A program made the position numbers and the translations under genes. Shown here one piece after another: positions 10,044 through 23,044 of a stretch of DNA of 64,000 nucleotides. The notes under the pieces are model-generated. The model had not been told where the DNA came from. It made no database searches and saw nothing but the letters and a program-made list of their open reading frames with translations. Source of the stretch: Steromphala cineraria. Taxonomy: Eukaryota; Mollusca; Gastropoda; Trochida; Trochidae. Within the stretch, counting starts at the first letter, position 1; each line of letters opens with the position of its first letter. Location: the NCBI GenBank assembly GCA_916613615.1, contig OU744736.1, forward strand, positions 53,263,600 to 53,327,599. The letters are read 5' to 3'.

Positions 10044-12597
10044 TTATTGTGTTGAGAGAAGATTATAATGTTGATTGAAATTCATCATATCTTGTTTAAA
10101 ATTGATCTAAATCGATATGTTAGTTCTAATGCGAGACCACATGTAGTATAGATACTTATATGTAATTTTGTTGAGTGTTACTATTTATAATGCTTTTTTG
10201 GTTTCTTTAACCGAAAAGGATTTCTTTTTATACAAAGATTCATTATGTAACTGTGAACAAATGTTGATTCACCTATTCATAAAAGAGGAAAATGGTATAT
10301 AAATACACACGTGCCATAAGAACAATAGGTATTGGTTGAAACACAATTTCTCTCATTACATGTTCTCTCTTGATAAAAAAACGTTTTCATGCATTATCAT
10401 TCACCCAGTGCTTCGCAGCCAAGCGCTCAGGCTATTTAGTTTCAGTAGGATCAGTTACACATGTTGGTCATATCATGTCATGTGTTGATTCACTACATTG
10501 CAATTTGTTGTCAAATAATGTATAAACTTTCTGAACGCTATAAGATATGGAACAACTTTAATTAAACAATGCAAAACTATGATGTGCTTTTTTTCAAATG
10601 TCTGCATTGTATACTGCTCATTGTCTCCAAACTGTCATAACTGCTACACTCCCGTCTTTAGTTGATTATCTATTCAATTTTCTAAAAACAAAAATAGAAA
10701 AAGAGGATTAATCTGGCGACTATTAATAAACTAATGCTAAACAGTATAAACTCTAAAATTTGGCTTAAAATTCAAAAGATATGAATAAAGTGAAAAACCC
10801 ATACTGAACAATATTACGTTAGTAATTTTTCTGTCAATCAAAGTTAACTAACGTTAGTGTATGACAAACGTCACGTAAAACCCTATTCTGATTATCCTAT
10901 TTAGATAATTATTAACCGAGTGTGTTTCCGTATCATTAATATCATAAAATAGGAATAATTTTTTTATTAATTTTATAAGTCTTTGGCTTGAAACAAAAAC
11001 ATGATTCCTTCTAAAAATATGTTTGACCTAGATTCTGCGGAGTAATTTTTTTCACAATATTTCAAGGGGAAGGTCATATTGTTGGTGATATACAGTTGTT
11101 TACAGTCTTGACATATTCCTTCATAAAATGATTTTTTCATAGTGAAGGAAACGTCTCCTGCATTTCATCAACAGTTTCAGTCTGATTTCCAATGCACGAG
11201 CAAACATTGTTTTATCTATATAACACAAAATGTGTATGAACCACATGTCAACGTCGCTACAACAGGGGAAGTAACTCTAACTTCCTTTTGAAAAGCTGCA
11301 TTGACATTTATGTTACGCCAGTTCAGTTACGGTATCCTTGGAGTAAACGTCAATTATTTGCGAAGGTGGGGTTGTTACGTTTGTTACTACGCTTCTGGAT
11401 GATGTGAACTTTCACTAAAGTATGATTTGTTTTTGCCGATATTGTTAGCTGCATTTCGTTATATTTGTTGCCGTACACGTACGATGAAAACAACTTAAAG
11501 GCACCACTCGACTGCGTTTTATCCGCCATTTTGAAATGTTAGCATTGCGAGAAGACAATGTGCTGTATTATGCTAATTTATTAACAAAATAAAGAAATAA
11601 ATACTTGATTGATAGAAGAGGAGCATATTTAGAAATAATGCATTATAAAAGTTATCAGTTGCGGTAGCGTTTCGTCGTAGTAATGCATTCCATGATCATA
11701 GCTTCGTTGATTGGCTTCATTTCACAATGTTTTATTTTTTGAGCGATACACATTTTTCTTTGTCAAATTGTTAAATCTTGAACAGCTGAAATGCTAACCT
11801 CACTAACATATTTGAAATTAAGTGTGAAATTATCATGTAAAAATCATATATCATTGTCAACAGGAAAGTCCTCCTGAATTTTGTTTCCACAAAAAACCCC
11901 TCGCTCGAATGGTCCCTTTAAAATGTTTTGATTACCAAACTATTTCTAAAATACGAATGCGTGATAAATATACCCTGACAGATTTGGTTTACGAAATTTA
12001 TTCGATTAATAAAAGCACGAAACCTGAAAACTCCCGATGACGTTGTCAATGGTTAGCGACCGGATTAGGACTCGCATGACATGCATGGAGTTTTGAGAAA
12101 ATAGTAAGTGTTTTGAGCTAATTTGCAATTTTATCAGATATCAATATTCAAATAGTGTAATATCACAAAGCAAGTATGACGTCACAGAAGTGTGATGCTG
12201 TGACGTCACATTATAAGGGCGCGTCACAATGGCTTCCGGGTCGGGGAAATGTTATTTTCAGCGCATTGTAGGCAGGTTTGCTTGATATTTAGGGCATGCC
12301 TTTCATTTAATAGTATTTTTATTATACTCGGGAAAGATTTTGTATCAAACTCGCCTTCGCTTGTTTTAAACAAAATCATTAACTCGTTCAATAAAAGAAA
12401 TATCAAATGGAAGGTCAGTAGTACTCTCTATTTATCCAACTGTTACAATGACTCAAACATACTGATCATACAGCAGAAAGGAGATAACGCCCTTTGATGG
12501 AAGCCACTTCCAGTCAAGGCACACTGAAAAACCTTTTGTTACAGCAGAAACGACGGTACTAGGACACCTCATTAATCAGAACACTGTACCAACAACT
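10044..12597. other. single-copy DNA between the partial unit and unit A
   Basis: This stretch is absent between units B and C, so it is either an insertion here or a deletion there. I find no gene. One short inverted repeat with two TGACGTCA sites lies at 12177-12208. Confidence 0.5.
12177..12208. repeat. hairpin with a TGACGTCA palindrome in each arm
   Basis: TGACGTCACAG at 12177-12187 faces CTGTGACGTCA at 12198-12208 across a ten-base loop. Each arm contains a full cAMP-response-element-type palindrome. Whether it binds a factor cannot be told from sequence. Confidence 0.55.
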
Positions 12598-15500
12598 AAT
12601 ATAGAATTCGAGCACATTGACTCTATCTCAAAGTGAATCGGACTCTTCAAACAATGACGTCAATTGACATGTACCAGCCGAGGTTGACGTTTGATTGATG
12701 ATTGGCAACGTTAGATGTTTATGGACGAGTGAAGGTTTTTCTCTGTATATAAATAACATATATTCATTACATTTTTCAAAGATATGTTCGCAACAACTAC
12801 TTGTGTGTGAAATATTAAAAACTTCAAATGATTTTTTTCCATGAAATTCTTTACTGACAAAATGATCAATGTCATCATTCAGTTAATTGATAAAACAATT
12901 TGAAACATTTCTAAATAATCAATCAAGGTGGTCATCAGAAACATTGATACTTTGATCATTACATGGTATGTTAAAAGGATAATTTTTATTTTATATTTTT
13001 TTGTTTTCAAAATGGAAAATGCTTGAGAGGCATTGGAAGCGAAGAAAAAGGATGAAATTAGATATTTATTAAAAGAAATAGCTAATCAGTTATAAGAAAA
13101 TTCAGAAAGATAAAAATCAATTAAACGATACCAATAATTTACAGATTTTTTACTTTTGAAAGTATTTAAAACATATCTTCACATCATTGTCAAATAAAAT
13201 GATTTTGAGGTATAAAACAATATCTTTCCAGAGAGCTGTTCAGACTTTTCAGAATGCTTCATTCAATCAACATCAGGAGTGATGTTTACATGTATAGACT
13301 TCAATACTTAGGAAAACGTAATTGAATACCAAACAGGATCTCTGCCTGAAATAAAGGCTATATATATCAGTGTCGTCCATCCATTATCAGTTGAAACCAA
13401 ACACTGCAACCACAATCAATCCGCATTCAAATGAATGTAAATGTTGATCTTCCAGTAACTTCTTGAGAAATGATTACTCGTTGGATAACACACACGGCAT
13501 AGAGGTGTTGTGCCAATGATTAATGTGTTTTCAGTGTAGAGGAGATAACTGGAGATAATGTTTGCGAAACGGTTCAGATCTTTAACAGCTTTCTTGTCTT
13601 CTTATCGTGACTTGGAATATGCCTGCTTGGTTTGACTGAATCGATATGGTTAATTGTAAATGATGATGTTACTCTGCGCTCTGTTACAATTCATTCTTTT
13701 GATTCGAAAACATGGGTTTTAAAGCCATGGAAAATCATTGGTGAAAGTATCAAGAACTGCAGTTGTTTAAAATGCATAGTACTCATGTAAAATACTCGAG
13801 GTATGATAGGAAAAAGCTTTTTCAGTTGATAGTACGAATTGTCTTTTCATGAAAAGTGACTTATGCAAACTATTAGTGAAGAATTGACAGATGGAAACTT
13901 CTTTTATTTGAGTATATGATGTGTAAACCTATTATCACATTAACATCATATTTCAATTTGTTTTTTTCAAGCATTTCCTACTTTATGTAAAATTTCATTT
14001 CAAAACGTCACTTGTTTATGATAACTCGTTGACATTAAGCAATTCCAAATAGGATAGAGACAAGTCTAATTTGACCTTGAGTAATTAGCTTGAGCCTTAA
14101 TCAACTCTGACAAATACAATATCAAAATTACTTGCTTTTAAATTACACTGATCTCGTTCTCATGTAAATTGTCATAAAGTTGAGGTGGAAATGGTCTCAA
14201 GGGAGTTTATGTTAGAAACTTCAATCATCAGTAAATCGATGCAAGAAAATACTGGTTCATTTTAATACAATCAGATTCTACTTTAAATTGACCCAAATAG
14301 TAAAATTGAGTCATTAAAATGAGTCTTTTCCATTTCTGATCAACTCTGGAAAGAATCTAAATCATTTTCTTTAGAAATTGTTATCCAATTCTCACAGCAA
14401 TAATTATTAAAACGAAGTTAAAGACACCTCAAAGGATTACTCAAAATGCACATTATGTCATTATTCGATTGATGCTATAAGATATGGGTTTGATTTAATA
14501 ATGTGAACTCATCTAAGGGAAATTAGTTTAAGACTTGCCACTCAGAATCCTGTGCTAACAAGATCCATCAACAGGGGAGTAATCTGCTTACTAATTAGTC
14601 TCCTGTTACAAACTTCCAGACCTTCTAATATACTGTATCTAACATGATATCTGAAACAAAGGGGTAGTGTTTCAACTCAACTAATTATAAGATACATTGG
14701 AATAAAAAATGAAAGTAGGCTCATAGGCCTGAATATTTCTAGAACAGCTGGGAACAAAAAAAGTTTTTTTTATGAAAAATATATTTTATTAAGATTGCAA
14801 GGCAACTGTTTACTTTGTATGAGGAACAGCAAGAGACATTTACAGCATCGATTAAATAATCGTTTGTAATTATCAAAGCTAACCTATATCAGCAACTTTC
14901 AAGTCAGTTTCTCAGTATCCCAGTCTTTTGCATCACGAAGGTAGAGATTAATGTTGTTGATAGTGTAGCTAATTACATTATGTCATGTACATTACAGATA
15001 TCTAACGTTGAATAAGATGCTGCAAAGGTTCAGATAAAGATTCAGTTCTTCAACAGCAGTTAGAGAAGAGAGCTGAGTATGATATCCAAGTGATAAGTAT
15101 CCATGTGAAGACATCGACCGCTTCTGCTTTCTGAGAAACCAAACTGTATTCACTTTTATTATATCTATATCTGTATAAGAGGTCTCCGTTTCGTCAAAAT
15201 TTAGGTCAACAGGTTTTATATTAGGTCATACTGTATGACAAAATATAAAAATATAAAATCTGTTGATATACATTTATTTAGATTGTCGTTTCGTTAACGC
15301 TAACATAAGAAAAGTCATTTAAAGGTAAATACATACATAAAAAAAGGAATTAGAGAGAGGGTTTTTCTGAGAGTGACGATATGGCTTTCTTAGATGTTAT
15401 CAATTGTAAAGATTATTATAGTAAAAACTTTTTTCAACAAATAAAGAAATTGACAAAGTATAAACTATGTCAAAACTGAGATGCGTCACGGATATCTTGG

Positions 15501-16865
15501 TAACATAATATGAACATTATTAAAAGTTTCTCTGATACATTTTTTTCAATTAATCCTTAAAACATATTTTAAAATGAAAATGTTTTGAAACCTAACAAAA
15601 CAGGTCCGTATGAAACTAGTCTTTTTTCGATAACATTAGAAAAAATATATCATTTTGCTGATAAAGTAATCTCACCTGCTTAGGTATAAGGAAATTAGGA
15701 TTGTGAAGTAAAATCATGGAAAAAGATGGAATTTAATCCACAGATCCACTGTCTTGAGGTTTTGGCAGACTTACAAGTGACAGGCAAATCAATAACTTAT
15801 AATTATTTAATGAAACCTTATAGATGAGAAATGTTTCTGATTAAATGAAAAAACAAACTAAGCAGCATTTAAACATCAGTTTCAAATATGTAAAATGGTC
15901 AAACAAATTTAAGAAGTGAGGTTATTGCTACATTATTTTGCAAATGCAATTTCAGAATGTTTAGAGGTGGCGGAAAAGTTATCTAGTTATTTAAATAGTG
16001 ATTCAACGAATCTGTCAATATAGTAATGATAGTGTTACCAAAATACTGCTATATAAAAGTTTGAAATAATAACTCGAAACATTGAGTTCTACAATATACA
16101 AGAAGAACATTTTTATCAACATCAAGATATATAACCATAGCAAAAGCTCTGAGCATTGAAACATAAATCTATTTACAAGCATTTTCTCAGAAAGGATTTT
16201 CTGGCAAATATTCTGCGGGGGATGTTCTCCAAAAGATGAAGAGCATGGAAAAAGCAATGATGTGTACTGATGACCCAGATGAAGGATGAGGCCAGTCAAA
16301 ACTTTTGTCATGTAGATGTGCTTATTTTAGCCATTACACATTGAGCTAGGAATCAGATACCTATGAGACCTAATTTGCACTATCTCTATCTGTCAGCAGC
16401 TGACAGTTTCTATATCTCATGAATTTCAATTTTGGAATTTCCGTTTTTAAGAAAAATATTTTTTCCTTTTTTAAAAAATAGCAAATTTATTATATATAGG
16501 ATAATTTCCAATTAGGTATTTATAGATCTCTTATAAGAAAAGGTTGTGCTTTGATTGTCCAACAAATAATATTCTTCTGACTTCTGAAATGATTGAGTAG
16601 CGGCATATTGTTTCGAACATACAACATGAAATGAAATAATCTTACATAGATTTCTTGTATAGTCCTACGGAAACGTTAGTTGCTTTCTGCCTTATCAAGA
16701 TATAAAGATAATTGGAAGAGGAACATGAAATCAATTCGTTAATATTAATTTAATTGATTAAGCAAGAATAAGTACTCTATGGGAACATTGGCACTGAGGA
16801 TCTATTTAATAAACATTAAGATACTTAACACAGTTCATTGAAAACAGACACTATTCTTAATAAAA

Positions 16866-17192
16866 AGGGGCAGTAGCATGTTTTTTGATAATTTGATATT
16901 TATTTTTTTCACTGATGATTGTAGGTTAATGCTAAATGTATTATTTTGATAGTGTCAAAAATGTCCTAACACAAACCAATTATCAATAGTCAATTGGCGG
17001 CCATTTTGTGTGAACACCTTTTATTCATTTTGTTTTAGAAAAAGGATTCGCATGGCTAAACTCAACATTATATATTTGAATTATTACTGCTCCATTTAGT
17101 TTAAATGTATGGTCTTTCAATTGGAACTATTAATTTTCATTTTCCTGACATCACCTTATATTCCCCCGAAAAATGTTCTACTGCCCCTTTAA
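16866..17192 (-). mobile_element. TTAA MITE, copy 3 (unit A)
   Basis: The element spans 16866-17188 (323 bp), with TTAA at 17189-17192 on the right. The left flank reads AAAA where TTAA is expected. Ends are AGGGGCAGTAGCATG and CTACTGCCCCT. The same insertion is in unit B (28359) but not in unit C, where 38830-38833 is an uninterrupted TTAA. Confidence 0.85.
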
Positions 17193-17474
17193 AGATATTT
17201 CTGCCTGTCTAAATTAGTGTTCAAATCACATGGTTTATGATATCAAAACCTATTTAAGAATTAATTTCGTTATAAATATTTTTTACGGTATTTAAATGCT
17301 CTCAATGATATACAACCAAATTAAGTGTTGTACCCCTAAGTAAAGAATATATTTATTTAAGGTCACATAAATCATATTTGTAGCATTAAACAACCGAAGC
17401 ATTCTTTTAATCATCATTGCAGTGAAACTCCCCTTTATAAAATGAAATATTCACTTAACACAAGTTCACAGTAG

Positions 17475-17942
17475 TCCCTGATGAATCATAAGACGAATCT
17501 AGGCCAGTTTATGTTCAATGGAATCATGAACGCAGAAGGTGAATCCTACAATGTATTTGATGTTTTTCCATTGGGACTGTCTGCTCTGTCGCCCTGTCTA
17601 AAGCAACGTGCATACAGTTATAGCAAGGACGAGGTTCATATCGTGGCAACATATTCATCTGATATTCCTGAAATTGTATTAGGTAAGATTGTCAGAACTG
17701 ATCAATAAATCTTTCTTACTGCTATTCGCAAATTTTTATACTGGACAGCAAGAGATTGATGCAGTTGTTGAAATAATGCTTTATAAAGCAATGCTTTTTT
17801 GTTAAAATTTAAGTTCATCTTACCCGATGAAAGAATTGCAAAGCAGATATGTAAATCTGTCTTACCATACATTCAGGAATTGATGCAATTGTTGACTCTT
17901 ACTTTAAAATGTCCAGAACATTGTGGAAAGCCATTCATCTGA
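17475..17942 (+). pseudogene. decayed two-exon gene fragment (unit A copy)
   Basis: A candidate exon at 17475-17682 follows CACAGTAG and ends at a GTAAGA donor. A second at 17753-17942 follows GACAGCAAG, and the phases join. Exon one encodes about 69 residues including SSDIPEIVL. Exon two should encode about 62 residues ending CPEHCGKPFI before TGA. In this copy exon two has a frameshift giving TAA after about 20 codons. The 70-base intron would be short. Unit B shares the frameshift and adds a nonsense codon; unit C has exon two intact but an 8-base deletion in exon one. I do not recognise the protein. The splice model is inferred, and the whole could be chance open frame. Confidence 0.35.
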
Positions 17943-17993
17943 GTAAAATGAGCTAACCAAGCAGATGAATCAATCTGTCCTTCTGTCCTAAAC

Positions 17994-18359
17994 TTAAAGG
18001 GGCAGTAGCACGTTTTTTTGATAATTTTACATTCTAAAATTTTCACTGATAATTGTACGAGAATGCTAAATGTATTATTTTGACAGTGTCAAAAATGACA
18101 TAACACAAACCAATTATCCATAGTCAGAGGACAAAGTTTGAAGATTTACCTTAAATCCATTGGCAGCCATTTTTGTGTGAAAACCTTTAATTCATTTTGT
18201 GCTAGAAAAAGGAATCGCAAAGCCAAACTTTACATTATATATTTGAATTATTACTGCTCCATTTAGTTTAAATGCAATGTCTTTCAATTGGAACCATTAT
18301 TTTTCATTTTCCTTACATCACCTTATATTCCCCATAAAAACGTGCTACTGCCCCTTTAA
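17994..18359 (-). mobile_element. TTAA MITE, copy 4 (unit A only)
   Basis: The element spans 17998-18355 (358 bp) with perfect TTAA on both sides (17994-17997 and 18356-18359). The matching site in unit C is a single TTAA at 39687-39690, and in unit B TTAA plus two A at 29489-29494. Left and right flanks join directly in both. Confidence 0.93.
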
Positions 18360-18360
18360 G

Positions 18361-18600
18361 GAGTTTGTACCTGCCATCATTGTTTAATTCACATACTGAT
18401 AAAACAGACTTATATTTCGTTCCACCAAATCACCCTTACTACAATTTAGAATATCTGTGTTTGCATTTCATGCTCTCTTATCAAGAAGAGACTTATATTG
18501 TAAAGCATGTTGTATATATTGTAAATATTATTGTTTATGTATTTATAGTATATGGGCCTATGGCCTACGTGCAGAAATAAACTGATTCTGATTCTGAAGT
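18361..18600 (+). repeat. retroelement-like 3' tail (unit A)
   Basis: AT-rich sequence ends in a small hairpin (GGGCCTATGGCCTA), AATAAA at 18576-18581, and then a short run of the hexamer TTCTGA. This hairpin, AATAAA and short-repeat order is typical of 3' ends of non-LTR retroelements and their SINEs. Paralogues are at 29495-29735 and 39689-39930. A 71-codon frame here is retained in B but has no motif. Confidence 0.4.
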
Positions 18601-19059
18601 TATTGTTATCACGGGTAAACCTTCTTCCGTGGGTGTCACAGGGCAATTCTTTAGAATTACCCAGGGACACAGTTCATTCTAATGATCAATTTATACAATT
18701 TTCATTACTTCTCTATATTCCTAAACAAACAAAGTGACTTTTGAAATTGTAACAAATTAGAAATTCGAGTTTTCTAGTTTTCCTGCTTGAGGTACCGAAG
18801 TTTCATGCCAGTTCTTGTTCATTTTGTTGTGACATATCTGTTATTCCAATATACAAATATATCTATATTTCTATTCAATTCTAAAATCTCATGCAGGAAT
18901 ATATTGCTATCCCCTACGTGAACGACATGCTGTTAAGCAGGCAGCTGTCTAATATTTTATATGCTCTTCCGTGATTATGATTTTTCCGAATTTGTCGGTC
19001 ATTCCATTGCTTTATTTAACAGACATAAGCCTTTCCCTCGGTTTTGGTTTTAAAATGAA

Positions 19060-19165
19060 ACATTCTGGGTCCAAGAAGCCTTCCTACATGATATTCTTAT
19101 TCGACTTAGAAACATTCTGGGTCCAAGAAGCCCTTGAGTCTCCTACATGATATTCTAATTCAACT
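19060..19165 (+). repeat. 52-bp minisatellite, two copies (unit A)
   Basis: The unit ACATTCTGGGTCCAAGAAGC occurs twice, the second copy with an extra TTGAGT. The same locus has five copies in unit B and three in unit C. Confidence 0.85.
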
Positions 19166-20260
19166 AATAAACACGTTAATGCTGTTTAATCTCATACACC
19201 AGAAGAAGAATACCACTGACAATATAGATCGCAGAACATTCCTTCTTACATAGAAAAGCTTTTAACCATAGTCGAGGGATTTGAAATTTACTTAGTGTCT
19301 TCTCTGTTACGCCTACATAACTTTCCGCTGAACGTTTATGAATACTCCCGTGCTATAAAATGTTCGTTTAGATTAATAACATGCATATTCATTTGCTTGA
19401 AAGTATGTTTAACCCAAAGCTACTTTTTAACAAAATATGCTCTCCAAGTGTCAACGGCAATAATTAAGTTCATAATTCCTGAGGGATACATAAAAATCAA
19501 TCATATGAGTCTTTAGCAATGACACGAATTCCCTGTAGACGATTTAAAATACGTCGTCTAAAATAGACACTTTATTATCTAACGCCATGCTATAATGTTG
19601 ACATTGTATTTAGAAGAAGGATTCTTTGGTAATAGGTTGTCTTTGACTTGATGATAACAATTTCTCTGAAATATGATATTATCATTTGGTATACATTTTT
19701 CTATGTGTATTTGAATCGGGAGTCAAAGAATTCGATAGTGCTGCTGATGCGATTTGAAGTATCGCCATAGGTGCTGGTTCCTGCATCTGTTTGTTCTTAC
19801 TGGATCATCTACAATAAGTCGACCGGAAGTGTGCTAATTTCTTTCCAAGATCGTCAATAGATCAAATCAATATCACTTGTGTTCGACTTAATAAGGTATT
19901 TCATTTTATCTGTGACCTTTTGTGCGTAAAAGTGAACCAACTAAAGTGATATGATAAGCAAAATTAAAGTCACTGATGTTTACACATCTAATCTATTACG
20001 GACGTCAATCTTTTAAAAACGAGGAAATCAATACAAATTTCATTACAAAGGATTAAAACTCGAAATAAGATACATATTATGGACAGAGAGAAACTTTACT
20101 TTCAGCTAAACATTCAAGTCGATGCAATCGCACAAAATATTTCATATTGTGTAACTAAAAACTCGTTCTTAGAGCACAGAACTCAAAAGCTGCCTTCACT
20201 AGTTATGTTTCGAGGAGATAATCTTGATATATATCGAAAGGGACAGTGGAGGTGGAGAAT

Positions 20261-20314
20261 GTACCATACAATCTTGGAAGAAATTTTTTTTTTTCTTCCA
20301 AGATTGTATAGTAC
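20261..20314. repeat. hairpin insertion specific to unit A
   Basis: Arms of 23 bases (20261-20283 and 20292-20314) with one mismatch surround an eight-base T loop. The core arm is ATACAATCTTGGAAGAA. At the paralogous place B (about 31910) and C (about 41635) run straight into GACATTATTTTACATC without it. Confidence 0.8.
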
Positions 20315-23026
20315 AGAGTAGACATTATTTTACATCATTGTATGGCACAAATGTGAAATGTAAATAAAGTCTTAAGAGAAAAACCAGTATTTGTAGACAA
20401 AGTAACACGAACCGTTATGTGCTTGTTGTGATAGCATGTGAGATGTCATTAATTGGCAAAGGAGGCACGTTTTGTCGGTTTGAAAGGCGCCTCATTTAAC
20501 CAGATATTTAGGGTTTGGTAAATATATATTGGAATATCTGATCCTGTGATAAGAAGTCATTAAGTAAGTGCATCCTTTTTGTATAAAGATTAACATTTTG
20601 TACAACTTTTTGTCTACTCAGAACTAAACATTATGTGGATAATGCTTTTCGATTCTTTAAGCTATTTGATGTCACAGGAAACTTGATGCTTAGTTTTTGT
20701 GTTTAATAGTATTTGATACAAAAATATCCATAACTTTATTTATTTAGTGAAACTGAATGTTTTTTGATAAATGAGAGTGATATGCCATTCTTTCTTTTTT
20801 TAATGGTATGCTTTTTTTCCATTTAAACTGAATTTTTAAAGAAATATTTCATCAATGCTTGAATTCAACATATATACCTTTATGTAATACATGTATAAAA
20901 AGAAAACCAACTTTATATTTGACTTGACTTTTCCTCTAGCAATGTTCTTAGATATTGTCTGTCAAGTTAGTACTTTATCAATTGGTTAACTGTTTGGTTG
21001 ATGTTCAACATCAGTGAAAATTTTGTTATGGTACCATTTATGTTAGGTTTATCTGAAGTTCAAGGCACAATGGAAAGATTCATTATTAGTTTCCTTAGTT
21101 CAAATTACGACAGAGGAAGGCTGGAAAATTATCATCAGACAATGTTCTCAATATTTTGTGTATTTTGACAAGTTAATGAATAGTTTGGAATGTAGTATAC
21201 ATTTTGACGATGATTGACACAACTGAACAAGTGTTTGACATAACAGTTTACTATCTGTCAGGTTTTTGTTCTCTCTGCCGAAAAAGACATGCTTTGGATG
21301 TTAAATATTCAAGAATCATAACTAGAGAATACTGAATGGTCCTCCATTTAATGCAAAGAGATTATTGCCCGAGAAAGAATGTCATATAAATTATATGAAA
21401 CGAGCGTAAATTTTTTTATTACCGAGCGAGATCGAGGATTATAGTTTCGTAAAATGTTATAAGACACACATTCTCGGGTAATATCTTCATTTTTACCAAT
21501 TCTATTCAATTTACCATCTTCAATCGGACCACTTCCCAGGCCTCGGCAGGCTACCATGACATCAGGAACGATTGTGTTTTGACGTCACAGGCAATTATCA
21601 AACAAATAAATAGAGGAACTCGCTCTACAACAATCCGCAAACGTGATATGTGAACATGTGCTTAAATTGAAAATAAGTCACTACTATTTTTAAACCATAT
21701 ATATATTATTATAGGTATATGTTTTTTATGAAACGAGTTGATGATTTTGTTCGAAACGAGTTAAATAGAAACAGTATTAAATGGATTTAAATCAATTTCA
21801 TCTGTCCTGACTGTGAAAGTATTGCGAACGTATAAATGCAGACATGAAATGAGAGATATCATTGATGTCATCTTGATTTAAATTATTTTTATATTTTGTT
21901 ATGTCTAAGATTTGTCCTAGATTTATACTGAAATTAATATCAAATGTAGTCTATTTGTCATTAGCATTTATATATCCTTTAATGCTTTCAAATGTATCAA
22001 ACCATTTTCCAGCCATGAAAGATTGTGTATTCCAGTGAACTGAAGCAACTGACAATACGCCTGGTGTAAAACGAATAGGTTACAGTATCACTTGCAAATT
22101 ATCGCACCAGTCTAGTCACAGTACTGGTGTATTCCAAGTCACGATTTGAAGATAGCGAAGTTGTAGGAAGATCTTCACAGTTTCACAAAAAGCATCTCGA
22201 GTCATTTCCTTCTTGCTGGAAACACATAAATCACTTCAGCACTGGCACAACTCCTCTAATGCCCTGTGTGGTGTCCAATCGGTAATCATTTCTCAAACAC
22301 TGACTGGAAGATCAAGATTTACATTCATTTGAATGCGGACTGATTGTGGTTGCAGTGTTTGGTTTCAACTGATAATGGATGGACGACACTGATGTATATA
22401 GCCTCTATTTCAGGCAGAGATCCTGTTTGGTAGCAAAGCTAGGCGGTCACTCAGTCTTGAAGGAGAACAAATCAGATAAATCACTTGAATTATTTGTATG
22501 AAGTCCCGAGAAGGTTATTCCTTTGAATTTACTCAGTGTGACGAAAAGTATTATAATATTTAATAATCTAAAATACTAGCTGAACTTGGTCGTTTATTCC
22601 TTTCTCTATCTTACTGTTCTCTATGTAACTCTGTTGTACCTTTTCAACTAGATCATTCAACTTGTCTCTTCCAACGACAATCTCAAGTTTGGTTATTTGA
22701 CATGTATTTCGAGGCAAAATTCTAAATTGACTAAGAGCGATATCTGTTCGTCGTCAGAATCACACAGGGAATCATACACTGATTCATTATTACACTATAT
22801 AGATGGTAATACAATAATACAAATAGATAATCTTACTGCATATTTTGAAAATTTTATACCGGTTATTTTTAGTCATTTTTTCCCATTTATATGTATATAT
22901 TATATGTATATCTTATCTTTAATGTTTAAGTACATGTATACTTTGTTTTATTGTCTCTTGTAAGTTGCTGAGCGACAGGTCGTTTCATATTTTATAATCA
23001 TGTAACGAGTGAGAATTTAATAAAAT

Positions 23027-23044
23027 TATCTGTCTGTCTGTCTA
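23027..23044 (+). repeat. GTCT microsatellite after a retroelement-like tail (unit A)
   Basis: About four TGTC repeats follow TTTAATAAAATTATC. The paralogous tracts are 33869-33892 in B and 43597-43615 in C, with different repeat numbers. The AATAAA followed by a short repeat suggests a second retroelement 3' end. Confidence 0.6.

Larger units (their letters stand above)
13327..22432. repeat. large non-coding segment with ~300-bp inverted ends (unit A)
   Basis: The left end at 13327-13620 begins TACCAAACAGGATCTCTGCC and the right end at 22131-22432 finishes in its reverse complement. The outer 130 bases pair almost perfectly; the inner part, including the ATTCCAAGTCACGAT block, pairs less well. 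The 9.1-kb span has only short frames that are not conserved in B or C. Because sequence outside the inverted ends is also shared between units, copy number rose by segmental duplication, not three separate insertions. No target-site duplication is visible. Confidence 0.7.

Noticed and set aside
16015..16311. 98-codon minus frame, also open in unit B (27508-27750)
   Set aside because: B is shortened and the C copy has stops, so the frame is not conserved; the hydrophobic composition reflects T-rich sequence.
18365..18580. 71-codon frame identical in A and B
   Set aside because: Near-identity comes from recent duplication, and it lies in a retroelement-like 3' tail.
20079..20321. 80-codon frame in unit A
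   Set aside because: Its C-terminus runs through the A-specific hairpin, and B and C carry stops at the matching place.
13327..22432. Idea that the large TIR segment is a Polinton/Maverick
   Set aside because: Those elements carry polymerase, integrase and capsid genes and are longer; no such frames or fragments are visible here.
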